From: Alistipes shahii WAL 8301
Lineage (GTDB): Bacteria; Bacteroidota; Bacteroidia; Bacteroidales; Rikenellaceae
DNA: 64,000 nt
Assembly (NCBI RefSeq): GCF_025145845.1
Contig: NZ_CP102253.1
Location: 248,001 to 312,000, forward strand
Reading direction: 5' to 3'
Every line of letters starts with the position of its first letter. Positions within the stretch are counted from its first letter, which is position 1. A program made the position numbers and the translations under genes. The notes beneath the pieces were generated by a model. The model saw only the letters and a program-made list of their open reading frames with translations, ran no database searches and was not told where the DNA came from. This document shows, one piece after another, positions 33,777 to 42,333 of the stretch.

Positions 33777-35363
33777 ATGATAAAATATAGCTACATCAAA
33801 CTGACGGGATGCCTCGTGGCTGCGGCCCTTGCGCCGCTCTGCACCTCGGCGCAGCGGATCAATACCGAGGCCTCCGTCGAACGGCTGAAAAGCGAGAGTC
33901 TCCAGTTCAGCTACTCGGACAACGCGTCGGGCATCCAGCTCGACCAGATGGACTACTACAGCCAGGTCGGACTGGGATACGATATTGAGAAAGGTTCGTT
34001 CAAACGGGCGCAGGAGGGGGAACACAACACCGGGTACCGCTTCTTCACCGACGGCGGCGGCACGATGAAGGCCCTCAAGGGCGCTTTCATCTGGGGTAGT
34101 TTCGAATATTCGCGCGACCAGCTGCGCGATGCCGAGTACAACGCCTCGCTGATCGACCCGCTGCGCGGCACGCCCTTCTTCATCGCCGACACCTACAAAA
34201 GCAAATGGATCAACCAGCTCTACGACATGACCGTGAAGGCTGCGGCGCCCAAATTGTGGGACCGCCTGATCTTCGGAATCGAAGCCACTTATCAGAACGG
34301 CCAGGGCGCCAAACAGCACGACCCGCGTCCGCTGGTCAGCCTTTCGAAATTCGAGATCAAACCGGGTGTGACCGTCACGCTGGGCAAGCACGCCATCGGC
34401 GCTAACTACCAGTATTACTCCCGGCGCGAAGACGGAACCGCCTCGAATAAAATCTCGATGAGCACCAACCCGGTCTATATTTTCAACTTCCCGGGATTCT
34501 ACGTCGATGCCTCCATCTCCAGCAGCACGGATGACAACCAGCGCATCTACAACGCCAACTGCATGGGCGTTGGCGGCCAGTACTCGTTCACGACCCAAAA
34601 ACTGCGCCTGCTCGTATCGGGCAAGTACACCCGGGAAATAGAGGATGTCACCAACAGCTACACGACGCCCAAAATGGTCGGCACGACCCGGGACGAACGC
34701 TGGTCGATCGGCTTGAACGCCGTCTACAAGCCTTCGAAGGAGAATACGTTCTTCCTGAATGCCGCTTACGGCGACCGCAGCATCGACGGCATCCAGTATG
34801 TACAGGAGTGGGACAACTCCTTCGAGGTCGCCAAGTGGATCATAAAATCGAAATCCGTCCGTTCGAACAGCTCGAAGGCCGGTTTCGAGGGGCGTTTGCA
34901 GTATATGCGCACCACCCGCGGCGATTCCTACAACTGGACTGCCGGCGTCGAATTCTCCACCGAGAAGCTCAGCGACATCTACTATTTCCCGCGCAGCACC
35001 CAGGACATCGAAAACTGCAAGATCGGCATCTTCGGACGCAAGAATTTCATCTTCAACGAAAAGCACTCGCTGCTCGTCGGAATACGCGCCTCCTACAAGA
35101 TGAACAACAGCAGCGACATCGACTACAACGGCTACAAGGCCGACACGAAATGCTACACCGATTTCACGCTCCGCGACTATTACTACCTCGGGTCGGGATA
35201 CGCTGCGTTCGGCGGTGAAATCACCTATTCGTTCGCCCGGCTGTTCAAGGGCCGCGGTTCGGTCTTTGCCGCAGCCTCGGGCGACTATGTGCGTGCCGAC
35301 GACCACCGCGACCTGTTCGACCGCCGCTTTTACGCCAATTTTAAAATCGGACTGATGTTTTAA
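33777..35363 (+). CDS. DUF6850-type outer-membrane beta-barrel protein
   Basis: A 528-residue exported protein: leader MIKYSYIKLTGCLVAAALAPLCTSAQ, then alternating aromatic beta-strands throughout (for example GAFIWGSFEYSRDQ, GANYQYYSRRED, RLLVSGKYTREIED, GEITYSFARLF), ending with the aromatic barrel signal RFYANFKIGLMF. It lacks a plug, so it is not a TonB receptor. The third gene of the cluster, it has the association known for DUF6850 with DUF4876. A stem-loop (35370-35410) separates it from the protease-like genes. No function is established. Confidence 0.72.
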   Translation: MIKYSYIKLTGCLVAAALAPLCTSAQRINTEASVERLKSESLQFSYSDNASGIQLDQMDYYSQVGLGYDIEKGSFKRAQEGEHNTGYRFFTDGGGTMKALKGAFIWGSFEYSRDQLRDAEYNASLIDPLRGTPFFIADTYKSKWINQLYDMTVKAAAPKLWDRLIFGIEATYQNGQGAKQHDPRPLVSLSKFEIKPGVTVTLGKHAIGANYQYYSRREDGTASNKISMSTNPVYIFNFPGFYVDASISSSTDDNQRIYNANCMGVGGQYSFTTQKLRLLVSGKYTREIEDVTNSYTTPKMVGTTRDERWSIGLNAVYKPSKENTFFLNAAYGDRSIDGIQYVQEWDNSFEVAKWIIKSKSVRSNSSKAGFEGRLQYMRTTRGDSYNWTAGVEFSTEKLSDIYYFPRSTQDIENCKIGIFGRKNFIFNEKHSLLVGIRASYKMNNSSDIDYNGYKADTKCYTDFTLRDYYYLGSGYAAFGGEITYSFARLFKGRGSVFAAASGDYVRADDHRDLFDRRFYANFKIGLMF

Positions 35364-35369
35364 AACTGG

Positions 35370-35410
35370 AACCCTCCGGAGAGGACGACACATATCCTCC
35401 CCGGAGGGTT
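35370..35410 (+). terminator. intercistronic stem-loop (attenuator or terminator) before the protease genes
   Basis: Outer arms AACCCTCCGG-type (35370-35379 and 35401-35410) and inner arms GAGGA/TCCTC (35381-35385, 35395-35399) stack with one mismatch around a 9-base loop. Only a short T run follows, so termination is likely partial. It starts seven bases after the barrel gene's stop codon and would set a different expression level for the three downstream genes. Confidence 0.6.
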
Positions 35411-35427
35411 TCAAATAACTGCTCCAT

Positions 35428-37623
35428 ATGAATTATAGAAAACCGTTTTTTGTCCTGCTGGCCGGAGTTCTGCTGCTTTCGGCCGCGCCGGGACGATCGC
35501 AGACGTTCGAAAACCCCTCCATACAGGGATCGAGTTCCTTCGCCGTGATCACCGACTCCCGAACCGCCCGGGAATGCCGGCCCCAAATGACAGCCTACAA
35601 ACAGACGCTCGAAGCCGAAGGACTGCCCGTTTACATCGTTTCGCACGACTGGACGACGCCCGAACAGGTGCGTGACGTCCTGCGCAAACTTTATGCGGAA
35701 AACGCTTTGGAGGGATGCGTATTCATCGGCGACGTGCCCATCGCCATGATCACCAAGGCGCAGCACCTCACCTCGGCCTTCAAAATGGACGAACGCGACC
35801 ACCCGCTCCACGAAACCTCGGTTCCTTCGGACCGCTTTTACGACGATTTCGATTTGCAGTTCGTCCCGCAGGGCACTCCCTCGCAGGGATTGTTTCATTA
35901 TTACGAAATGTCGCCCGATTCGCCGCAGTACATCTCCTGCGACATCTATTCGGGCCGCATCAAGGCGCAGAAAGCCTACGGCGATCCCTACAAACAGATT
36001 GCCCGTTACCTGGAGAAAGCCGTGGCCGAACACCGCGACGCGACGCCTTTCGACCAGTTCGTCTCCTACACGGGCCACGGCTCCTACTCCAATTCGCTCA
36101 TCGCCTGGCGCGATGAACAGCAGCTGCTCGACGAGCAGTTCGGCAACGTGTTCAGCCGCACCCACAACGCCAAATTCCTGCGTTACTCGATGCAGCCCTT
36201 CGTCAAGGAGTCGCTCATCCGCGAGGTCCGCCGCGACGACGTGGACATGATGGTCTTCCACGAACACGGAATGCCCCACCGGCAGTACCTTTCGGGGACG
36301 CCCTATGTGGAATCGGCCGAAGATGCCGCCGCCGAGATGCAGCGCAGCCTGCGCGAACTGGCCCGCCGTCCCGGCAGCGGCCGGGAATCGGCCGCCAAAC
36401 GCGCCGCGGAGAAAGGACTCGATTCCACGTGGTACAACCGGGCCGAGGAGCCCGAAATGCTCCGTCTCGACTCGATCGCCGACCTGCGCACGGGCATCAT
36501 CCTCGAAGAGGTCGAAGCCATCGCCCCGAATGCCCGCTTCGTGGTCTTCGACGCCTGCTACAACGGCGACTACCGCGAGGACGATTTCATCGCAGGACAC
36601 TACATCATGGCTCCGGGACGCTGCGTCACGACGTTCGCCAACAGCGTCAACGTGCTTCAGGACAAGTCGGCTTTCGACCTGCTGGGACTGCTGGGCGAAG
36701 GGCTGCGCATCGGCGCCTGGGCCAAGAACATCCACATCCTCGAGTCGCACGTGATCGGCGACCCGACCTACCGCTTCAAGGCCGCCCATCCCGAACTCGA
36801 CATCAATTCGATGGCGCTGAAGCGCAACAACGGCTTCTGGCTCGGACAACTCGACAATGCCATACCCGACATCCAGAACCTGGCGATGATCCGGCTTTGG
36901 GAAAACGACTACCCGCAGCTGCCCGCCATCCTGCTCGACAAGTGCTCCGAGTCGCCTTACAGCGTCGTGCGTTACAACGCCTTCCGGCTGCTCGAGTCGC
37001 TCAACGGCCCCGAATACAAGCAGGCGCTGATGCTGGCCGCCTACGACCGCTTCGAGTTCCTGCGCCGTATCGCCGTCACACGCATGGGACGTATCGGCGA
37101 CGAGGCGTTCATCTCCGTGCTCATCGACGTATATGTCAGGGACCGCAATGCCGCCCGCATCGTTTTCAACATCAGCGAGGCGATCCGCTGCTTCGACAAA
37201 CAGCAAGTCGAAAAGGCAATCGAGACCTATTTCGCTGACAAGAATTTCTACCATGCCCGGGAGGAGAAACAGGAGCTGCTCGACAAACTCATCGAGCGCA
37301 ACGAGCTCTCGCCCGGCGAGTCCTCGACGCGGGAGATTCTCGACCCCCAGGGCAAGCCCCGCTGGCGGCAGGCCCGCATCAGTTTCCTCAAGAACCGCCC
37401 CTATCACCAGCACGTCACGGAATACCTCACCCTGCTGGGCGACGAGCAGGTTCCCGAGATTCTGCGTGTGCGGATGGCCGAGGCGCTGGCGTGGTTCAAC
37501 CTCTCGGTGCGGCGCCATGAAATCGCCGATGCCGGACGCAAACTGCTCGCCCGCGGCAACTGTTCACCGGAACTGGCCAAAGAGGTGCAGCGCATGATTA
37601 ACCGCGTAGAATCCAAGAAATAA
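35428..37623 (+). CDS. secreted C25 (gingipain/caspase)-like protein with HEAT-like repeats, paralogue 1
   Basis: 731 residues with a cleavable signal peptide (to about SRSQ, residue 25). The front half (about 35-455) follows the order of peptidase C25: AVITDSRTAR.., GCVFIGDVPIAM (98-107), SVPSDRFYDDFDLQF (131-145), DIYSGRI (172-178), SYTGHGSY..AW (213-227), VFHEHGMP (276-283), FVVFDACYNGDY (371-382), then NSVNVLQDKS and HVIGDPTYRF. Likely catalytic pair: His280 (or His217) with Cys377. The back half (about 470-725) is helical with HEAT-like repeats, typical of protein binding. No T9SS C-terminal domain is seen. It is probably periplasmic or exported. The fold inference is good; proteolytic activity is unproven. 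Confidence 0.72.
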   Translation: MNYRKPFFVLLAGVLLLSAAPGRSQTFENPSIQGSSSFAVITDSRTARECRPQMTAYKQTLEAEGLPVYIVSHDWTTPEQVRDVLRKLYAENALEGCVFIGDVPIAMITKAQHLTSAFKMDERDHPLHETSVPSDRFYDDFDLQFVPQGTPSQGLFHYYEMSPDSPQYISCDIYSGRIKAQKAYGDPYKQIARYLEKAVAEHRDATPFDQFVSYTGHGSYSNSLIAWRDEQQLLDEQFGNVFSRTHNAKFLRYSMQPFVKESLIREVRRDDVDMMVFHEHGMPHRQYLSGTPYVESAEDAAAEMQRSLRELARRPGSGRESAAKRAAEKGLDSTWYNRAEEPEMLRLDSIADLRTGIILEEVEAIAPNARFVVFDACYNGDYREDDFIAGHYIMAPGRCVTTFANSVNVLQDKSAFDLLGLLGEGLRIGAWAKNIHILESHVIGDPTYRFKAAHPELDINSMALKRNNGFWLGQLDNAIPDIQNLAMIRLWENDYPQLPAILLDKCSESPYSVVRYNAFRLLESLNGPEYKQALMLAAYDRFEFLRRIAVTRMGRIGDEAFISVLIDVYVRDRNAARIVFNISEAIRCFDKQQVEKAIETYFADKNFYHAREEKQELLDKLIERNELSPGESSTREILDPQGKPRWRQARISFLKNRPYHQHVTEYLTLLGDEQVPEILRVRMAEALAWFNLSVRRHEIADAGRKLLARGNCSPELAKEVQRMINRVESKK

Positions 37624-37629
37624 TCCGTA

Positions 37630-39867
37630 ATGAAAGCTATGAAAAGATATTTATTGGCAATCGTCCTGCTGCTGCCATTCATCCTGCAAGCCAAAGTCGC
37701 AGTCGAAAAGCCCCGCAGCAAACAGCCGACGGCGTTCGCAATCGTCGTCGATCAGGCGACCTACGACAAAACGGCGCCCCAGATTCATGCCTACCGCGAT
37801 GTCCTGGAGGCCGACGGACTCTCGACCTACATTCTCCGCGACAACTGGCAGACCCCCGAGCAGGTGCGCGAACAACTCATCGCGCTGATGCGCAAAACCG
37901 CCAAACGCTCGCCGCTCGAAGGCGTGGTCTTCGTGGGCGACATTCCGATCGCCATGGTGCGCAATGCCCAGCACTTGACCACGGCGTTCAAAATGGACGA
38001 GGACAATTTCCCGATGATTCAGTCGTCGGTCCCCTCCGACCGCTACTACGACTGCCCGGACCTGCAGTTCGAGCTGATCGCCCGCGACACGACCGACCGT
38101 CTGCTCTCCTATTTCAACCTCGCCTGCGACTCGCCGCAGCGGCTCGACCCGGCCTTCTATTCGGGACGCATCCGCTATCCCGAACAGCTCGGAGGCGACA
38201 AATACGAAGGGATTGCCCGCTATCTGGAAAAGGTCGTCGCCGAACGCGGCAAAGTCGACCAACTCGACAATCTGGTGACCTACGCCGGCGACGGATACAA
38301 CTCCGACTGTCTGGTCTGCTGGATGGACGAGCGCGTTGCCATCGACGAAAATTTCCCGCTGACCGACACCCGCAAGGCCGGAAACCTGCGCCAGCTCAAT
38401 TTCCGGATGGACGATTACATGAAATACCGGGTTTTCGACGAGTTGGTGCGCCCGGAGGTGGATGCCATGTTCTTCAACGAGCACGGTTCGCCCGACAAAC
38501 AGCACGTCGGCAGTTATACGACGGAACCCGACAGTTTCGACGGCCAGTACAGCCAGCTCAAAGCCGAAGTCATGATCGCCCTGTATATGGAACGCCGCAA
38601 GGGCGACAAAGCCGACGTGGAGGGCGCCAAACAGTATTTCAAGGAGAAATACCACCTGACCGACGCCTTCTTCGAAACGAAAAAGACGGAGGCGGACGAC
38701 GACACGAAGGCCAAGGGCGACCAGACGATCGTCAGCCTCGAGGACCTCGAGACGCTGGCCGCACAGCCGCGTTTCGTGATGCTCAACGCCTGCTACAACG
38801 GTTCGTTCCACAAACCCGGCTACATCACGGGCTACTACATCTTCGGCCCGGGCCGCACGGTGGCCACGCAGGGCAATACGGTCAACGTACTGCAGGACCG
38901 CTGGACCTACGAGCTGGTCGGCCTGCTGTCACACGGCGTGCGTGTCGGGCAGTATAACCGGCTGATCGCATCGCTCGAAGGACACATCATCGGCGACCCG
39001 GCCTTCCGGTTCCAGCCCGTCGAGCCGAATACGCTGGCCACCGACATGACAACCCGCAAGGGAGACGCCGCCTACTGGCGCAGCCTGCTCGCAAGCCCGT
39101 GGGCCGACGTGCAGAGCCTCGCGCTGCGCATGCTGACCGACGCCGGTGCGATCTCGGCGGGCGAACTGCTGGAGTTCATGAAACAGTCGCCGCTGGCGAC
39201 GACCCGTATGGAGTGCCTCAAACTCATCGGACGCTTCGGCGACGAGGAGATCTTCGCGCAAGCCATCATCCGGGGACTGAAAGACCGTTATGAACTGCTG
39301 CGCCGCAACGCTGCGACCTATGCCTGGCAGTCGAGCCGTCTGGAGCTGCTGCCCGCGCTGGCCGATACTTATGTCAACGACAGCGAATCGAAGCGTGTAG
39401 CCTACATTGTCATGAAGGGGCTGGAGCTGTTCCCCGAAAAAGAGGTCGAACAGGCGCTGCGCACGGCCGTCGAGGCTTCGCCGTATGCGGACAGCGAGGC
39501 AAAATTCACCGAGCTCTGGGAAGAGGTCGCCGGCGAACAAGCGATGAAGGAGCGGCAGCGGAATCAGCTTTTCAACGGCAAAACGCTCAAAAGCCGCATC
39601 TCGGCCATCCGTTCGATGCGCAACAACACCTACCACGAACTGGTGCCCGAGCTGCTGAAACTCGTGGCCGACGCTTCGCAGCCCCTCGAACTGCGGGTCA
39701 ACACGGCCGAGTGTCTGGGCTGGTTCGCGCATACCCCGCGCCGTGCCGAGATCATCGACGCCTGCCGGCAGGCAGCCGCCGACAAAAACCTGGAGAAAGA
39801 GCTCCGCGACGAGCTGACGCAAACCGCGATCCGGCTCGAAAGCACCGTATCCGTACCGACCCGATAA
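37630..39867 (+). CDS. secreted C25-like protein with HEAT-like repeats, paralogue 2 (altered GHG box)
   Basis: 745 residues; signal peptide MKAMKRYLLAIVLLLPFILQAK (a second ATG at 37639 would also serve). It has the same domain plan as its neighbours: GVVFVGDIPIAM (98-109), SVPSDRYYDCPDLQF, FYSGRI, FFNEHGSP (His285), MLNACYNGSF (Cys388), NTVNVLQD and HIIGDPAFRF, then HEAT-like helices to the C-terminus (for example ELLEFMKQSPLATTRMECLKLIGRFGDEEIF). The GHG box of paralogues 1 and 3 reads TYAGDGYNSDCLVCW here, so that His is Asp221. It starts seven bases after paralogue 1 and is tightly co-transcribed. It could be active through His285/Cys388 or be a non-catalytic partner. Confidence 0.72.
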   Translation: MKAMKRYLLAIVLLLPFILQAKVAVEKPRSKQPTAFAIVVDQATYDKTAPQIHAYRDVLEADGLSTYILRDNWQTPEQVREQLIALMRKTAKRSPLEGVVFVGDIPIAMVRNAQHLTTAFKMDEDNFPMIQSSVPSDRYYDCPDLQFELIARDTTDRLLSYFNLACDSPQRLDPAFYSGRIRYPEQLGGDKYEGIARYLEKVVAERGKVDQLDNLVTYAGDGYNSDCLVCWMDERVAIDENFPLTDTRKAGNLRQLNFRMDDYMKYRVFDELVRPEVDAMFFNEHGSPDKQHVGSYTTEPDSFDGQYSQLKAEVMIALYMERRKGDKADVEGAKQYFKEKYHLTDAFFETKKTEADDDTKAKGDQTIVSLEDLETLAAQPRFVMLNACYNGSFHKPGYITGYYIFGPGRTVATQGNTVNVLQDRWTYELVGLLSHGVRVGQYNRLIASLEGHIIGDPAFRFQPVEPNTLATDMTTRKGDAAYWRSLLASPWADVQSLALRMLTDAGAISAGELLEFMKQSPLATTRMECLKLIGRFGDEEIFAQAIIRGLKDRYELLRRNAATYAWQSSRLELLPALADTYVNDSESKRVAYIVMKGLELFPEKEVEQALRTAVEASPYADSEAKFTELWEEVAGEQAMKERQRNQLFNGKTLKSRISAIRSMRNNTYHELVPELLKLVADASQPLELRVNTAECLGWFAHTPRRAEIIDACRQAAADKNLEKELRDELTQTAIRLESTVSVPTR

Positions 39868-39873
39868 TCCGAC

Positions 39874-42072
39874 ATGACCATGAAATTGAAAAGAATCGTC
39901 TTACTGATCGCCGTCTGCCTGCAGGCCCTGTCGCTTGCAGCGGCACCGCGGATCGTCCGTCCCGGCGTGAAAAGCCCCACGACGTTCGCCATTTTCATCG
40001 ACAGCCGGAGTTATGAAGCCGCAGCCGCCGAGGTAGACGCCTACCGCGCCGCCGTGGAGCGCGACGGATTGGGGACCTACCTGCTCATCGACGAGTGGCA
40101 GAACCCCGAAAGCGTGCGCAGCGAGATCATCCGGATGACGGAGGCGCAGCCGCCCCTCGAAGGCGTGGTGTTCGTCGGCGACATCCCCATTGCCATGATC
40201 CGCGACGGACAGCATCTCACATCGGCGTTCAAGAGCAGTCAGGACCGCGACTGGAAAGATTCGTCGGTCCCCTCCGACCGCTATTACGACGATCCGGAAC
40301 TGCAATTCGAGTTCCTGCGCCGCGACGCCGACGAACCGCTTTATTTCTACTATTCGCTCTCGCCCGAATCGCGCCAGCACATCGCGTCGCCGATCTACTC
40401 GGCCCGCATCAAGCCGCCCAAACGCGAAGGCGCGGATTCCGACGAACTGCTGCGTGCCTACCTGCGCAAGGTAGTGAAGGCCCATGCCGAACAGAACGAG
40501 CTGGACAACCTGTTCGTTTTCCGCGGCCACGGCTACAACTCCGAGGCTCCCGAAGCCTGGGCCGGGGAGCAGATCGCGCTGCGCGAACAGCTGCCCGCAC
40601 TTTTCCGCACCGGCAGCACCGTGCGTTTCTATGATTTCGAAAGCCGCTGGCCCATGAAGCCCTACCTGCTGGAGAAGATGGCCCGCAAAGGCGTCGATGT
40701 CGCCCTGTGCCACCACCACGGCGCTCCCGACACGCAATACCTGAACGGATACCGAAACGGTTCGGGCATGAACGTTTCGATCGAGAACATCAAACGGTTC
40801 CTGCGCAGCAAAATCGACGGACACAAAGACCCCGAAAAACGCAAGGCCGAGCTGATCGCCTATTACGGCGTGCCCGAAGCGTGGTGCCAGCTCTCCGATT
40901 CGCTGCACACGGCCGATTCGCTGCTCGACCAGGCCATGGACGTACACATCGAAGACCTCTACAACCGGCCGATGAATCCCCGTATGGTGATGTTCGACGC
41001 CTGCTACAACGGCTCGTTCCACCTCGACGAGTGCATCGCCGCGAGCTATATCTTCGGTCCGGGCGACTGCATCGTCACCCAGGGCAATTCGGTCAACGCC
41101 CTGCAGGACAAATGGCCCGACCGCTATATTGGACTGCTCGACTGCGGCGTGCGCATCGGACAGTGGGGACGCCACGTGCATTACCTCGAAACACACCTGA
41201 TCGGCGACCCGACCTACCGTTTCATCAACCGGGCGCTGCCCGGCACCGACCTAAACACGGCACTCACGGCAAAAGCATCGGACAACAAATACTGGCTCCG
41301 GATGGCCGCCGAAACGATGCCCGCCGACGTGCAGGCCATCGCCCTGCGCAAGCTGGCCGACAACGGTTACGACAAGACCGCCGACCTGTGTGAAAAACGG
41401 GTCGCCGAATCTCCTTACGGACTGGTGCGTCTCGAAGCCCTCAGGCTGATGAGCACCAGCCGCTCGCCGCGTTTCAACGCGATGCTGGTGCAGGCGGCGG
41501 GCGACAGCTACGAACTGGTGCGCCGTCTGGTGTCGCAGTGGATCGGCGACTGCGGCGACGACGAGCTGGTTCCCGCAGCCGTCGAGATGCTGCTGGACGA
41601 CGAACTCTCGCTGCGCGTGGCCTACCATGCCGATGAGAACATGATGTTCATGAATCCCGACGCCGTGAGCGCTGAGCTCCGCCGTCAGTCCGCGGCCAAA
41701 CACGAACTCTACCAAAACGAAGAGTCGCTACAGAAACGGCTGAAGCGCATAGCCGACAAGCAGGCCGAACAGACGGAAACGTTCAAATTCATCCGCGACC
41801 CGCAGAACAAGATGAAGCGGCGCCTGAGCGAAATCACCTATTTCCGCCTCTACCGCCACCACTACTGCGTACCCGAACTGATCGCCCTGGCCGAAGACGC
41901 CGCGCTCGAAGAGCCGCTGCGCGTAGCGGCCGTCGAGGCGTTGGGATGGTTCGGACGATCCTATCAGCGCCCCATAATCTCCGCCATGTGCGAACGGCTG
42001 CTTCAAAGTGAACAGCCCCGAACAATTTTTGAACAGACCCAACGCACATCTAAACGGTTAGAAGCTTATTAA
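39874..42072 (+). CDS. secreted C25-like protein with HEAT-like repeats, paralogue 3
   Basis: 732 residues; signal peptide MTMKLKRIVLLIAVCLQALSLAAA. Conserved blocks: GVVFVGDIPIAM (97-108), SSVPSDRYYDDPELQF, IYSARI, FVFRGHGYNSEAPEAW (214-229), ALCHHHGAP (277-285, His282), MFDACYNGSF (Cys377), NSVNALQDKW and HLIGDPTYRF, followed by HEAT-like repeats from about 430 to the end. Both candidate His boxes and the Cys box are intact. The arrangement in tandem with six-base gaps indicates duplication within the operon. The three copies are well diverged, so the duplication is not recent. A large inverted repeat downstream closes the operon. Confidence 0.72.
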   Translation: MTMKLKRIVLLIAVCLQALSLAAAPRIVRPGVKSPTTFAIFIDSRSYEAAAAEVDAYRAAVERDGLGTYLLIDEWQNPESVRSEIIRMTEAQPPLEGVVFVGDIPIAMIRDGQHLTSAFKSSQDRDWKDSSVPSDRYYDDPELQFEFLRRDADEPLYFYYSLSPESRQHIASPIYSARIKPPKREGADSDELLRAYLRKVVKAHAEQNELDNLFVFRGHGYNSEAPEAWAGEQIALREQLPALFRTGSTVRFYDFESRWPMKPYLLEKMARKGVDVALCHHHGAPDTQYLNGYRNGSGMNVSIENIKRFLRSKIDGHKDPEKRKAELIAYYGVPEAWCQLSDSLHTADSLLDQAMDVHIEDLYNRPMNPRMVMFDACYNGSFHLDECIAASYIFGPGDCIVTQGNSVNALQDKWPDRYIGLLDCGVRIGQWGRHVHYLETHLIGDPTYRFINRALPGTDLNTALTAKASDNKYWLRMAAETMPADVQAIALRKLADNGYDKTADLCEKRVAESPYGLVRLEALRLMSTSRSPRFNAMLVQAAGDSYELVRRLVSQWIGDCGDDELVPAAVEMLLDDELSLRVAYHADENMMFMNPDAVSAELRRQSAAKHELYQNEESLQKRLKRIADKQAEQTETFKFIRDPQNKMKRRLSEITYFRLYRHHYCVPELIALAEDAALEEPLRVAAVEALGWFGRSYQRPIISAMCERLLQSEQPRTIFEQTQRTSKRLEAY

Positions 42073-42221
42073 AAAGCGAATAATGGTAAATTCCCAGAAA
42101 ATCCGCGCAGCTTTCGGTTCTTTATGAGATGAAATGCCGGAGGGTTTCCATTACTCGCCAATGCATGGCATGACAGTGACAGCATAGGAACAACGAGTAA
42201 TAATTATACTCAACGAGAATT

Positions 42222-42285
42222 AGTCAAGACTTAATCCGACAGTTTTTGTCCGATAGTGATTCAACTGTCAGAATAAGTCTTGACT
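42222..42285 (+). terminator. 22-bp inverted repeat after the protease operon
   Basis: Left arm 42222-42243 and right arm 42264-42285 are complementary at 20 of 22 positions around a 20-base loop; an AT-rich stretch follows. It lies about 150 bases past the last protease gene and just before the convergent relaxase remnant, so it may stop transcription from both sides, or mark the left edge of the integrated element. Confidence 0.55.
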
Positions 42286-42333
42286 ATTTATACATTACGG
42301 TTTGATTGCCTAATCAGAATTCAATTTTAGTTA

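Noticed and set aside
31992..35414. Long minus-strand open frame (1140 codons) opposite the receptor, DUF4876 and DUF6850 genes
   Set aside because: It spans three real genes and their gaps, with arginine/valine-rich composition typical of antisense frames; the plus-strand genes have signal peptides and recognisable domains.
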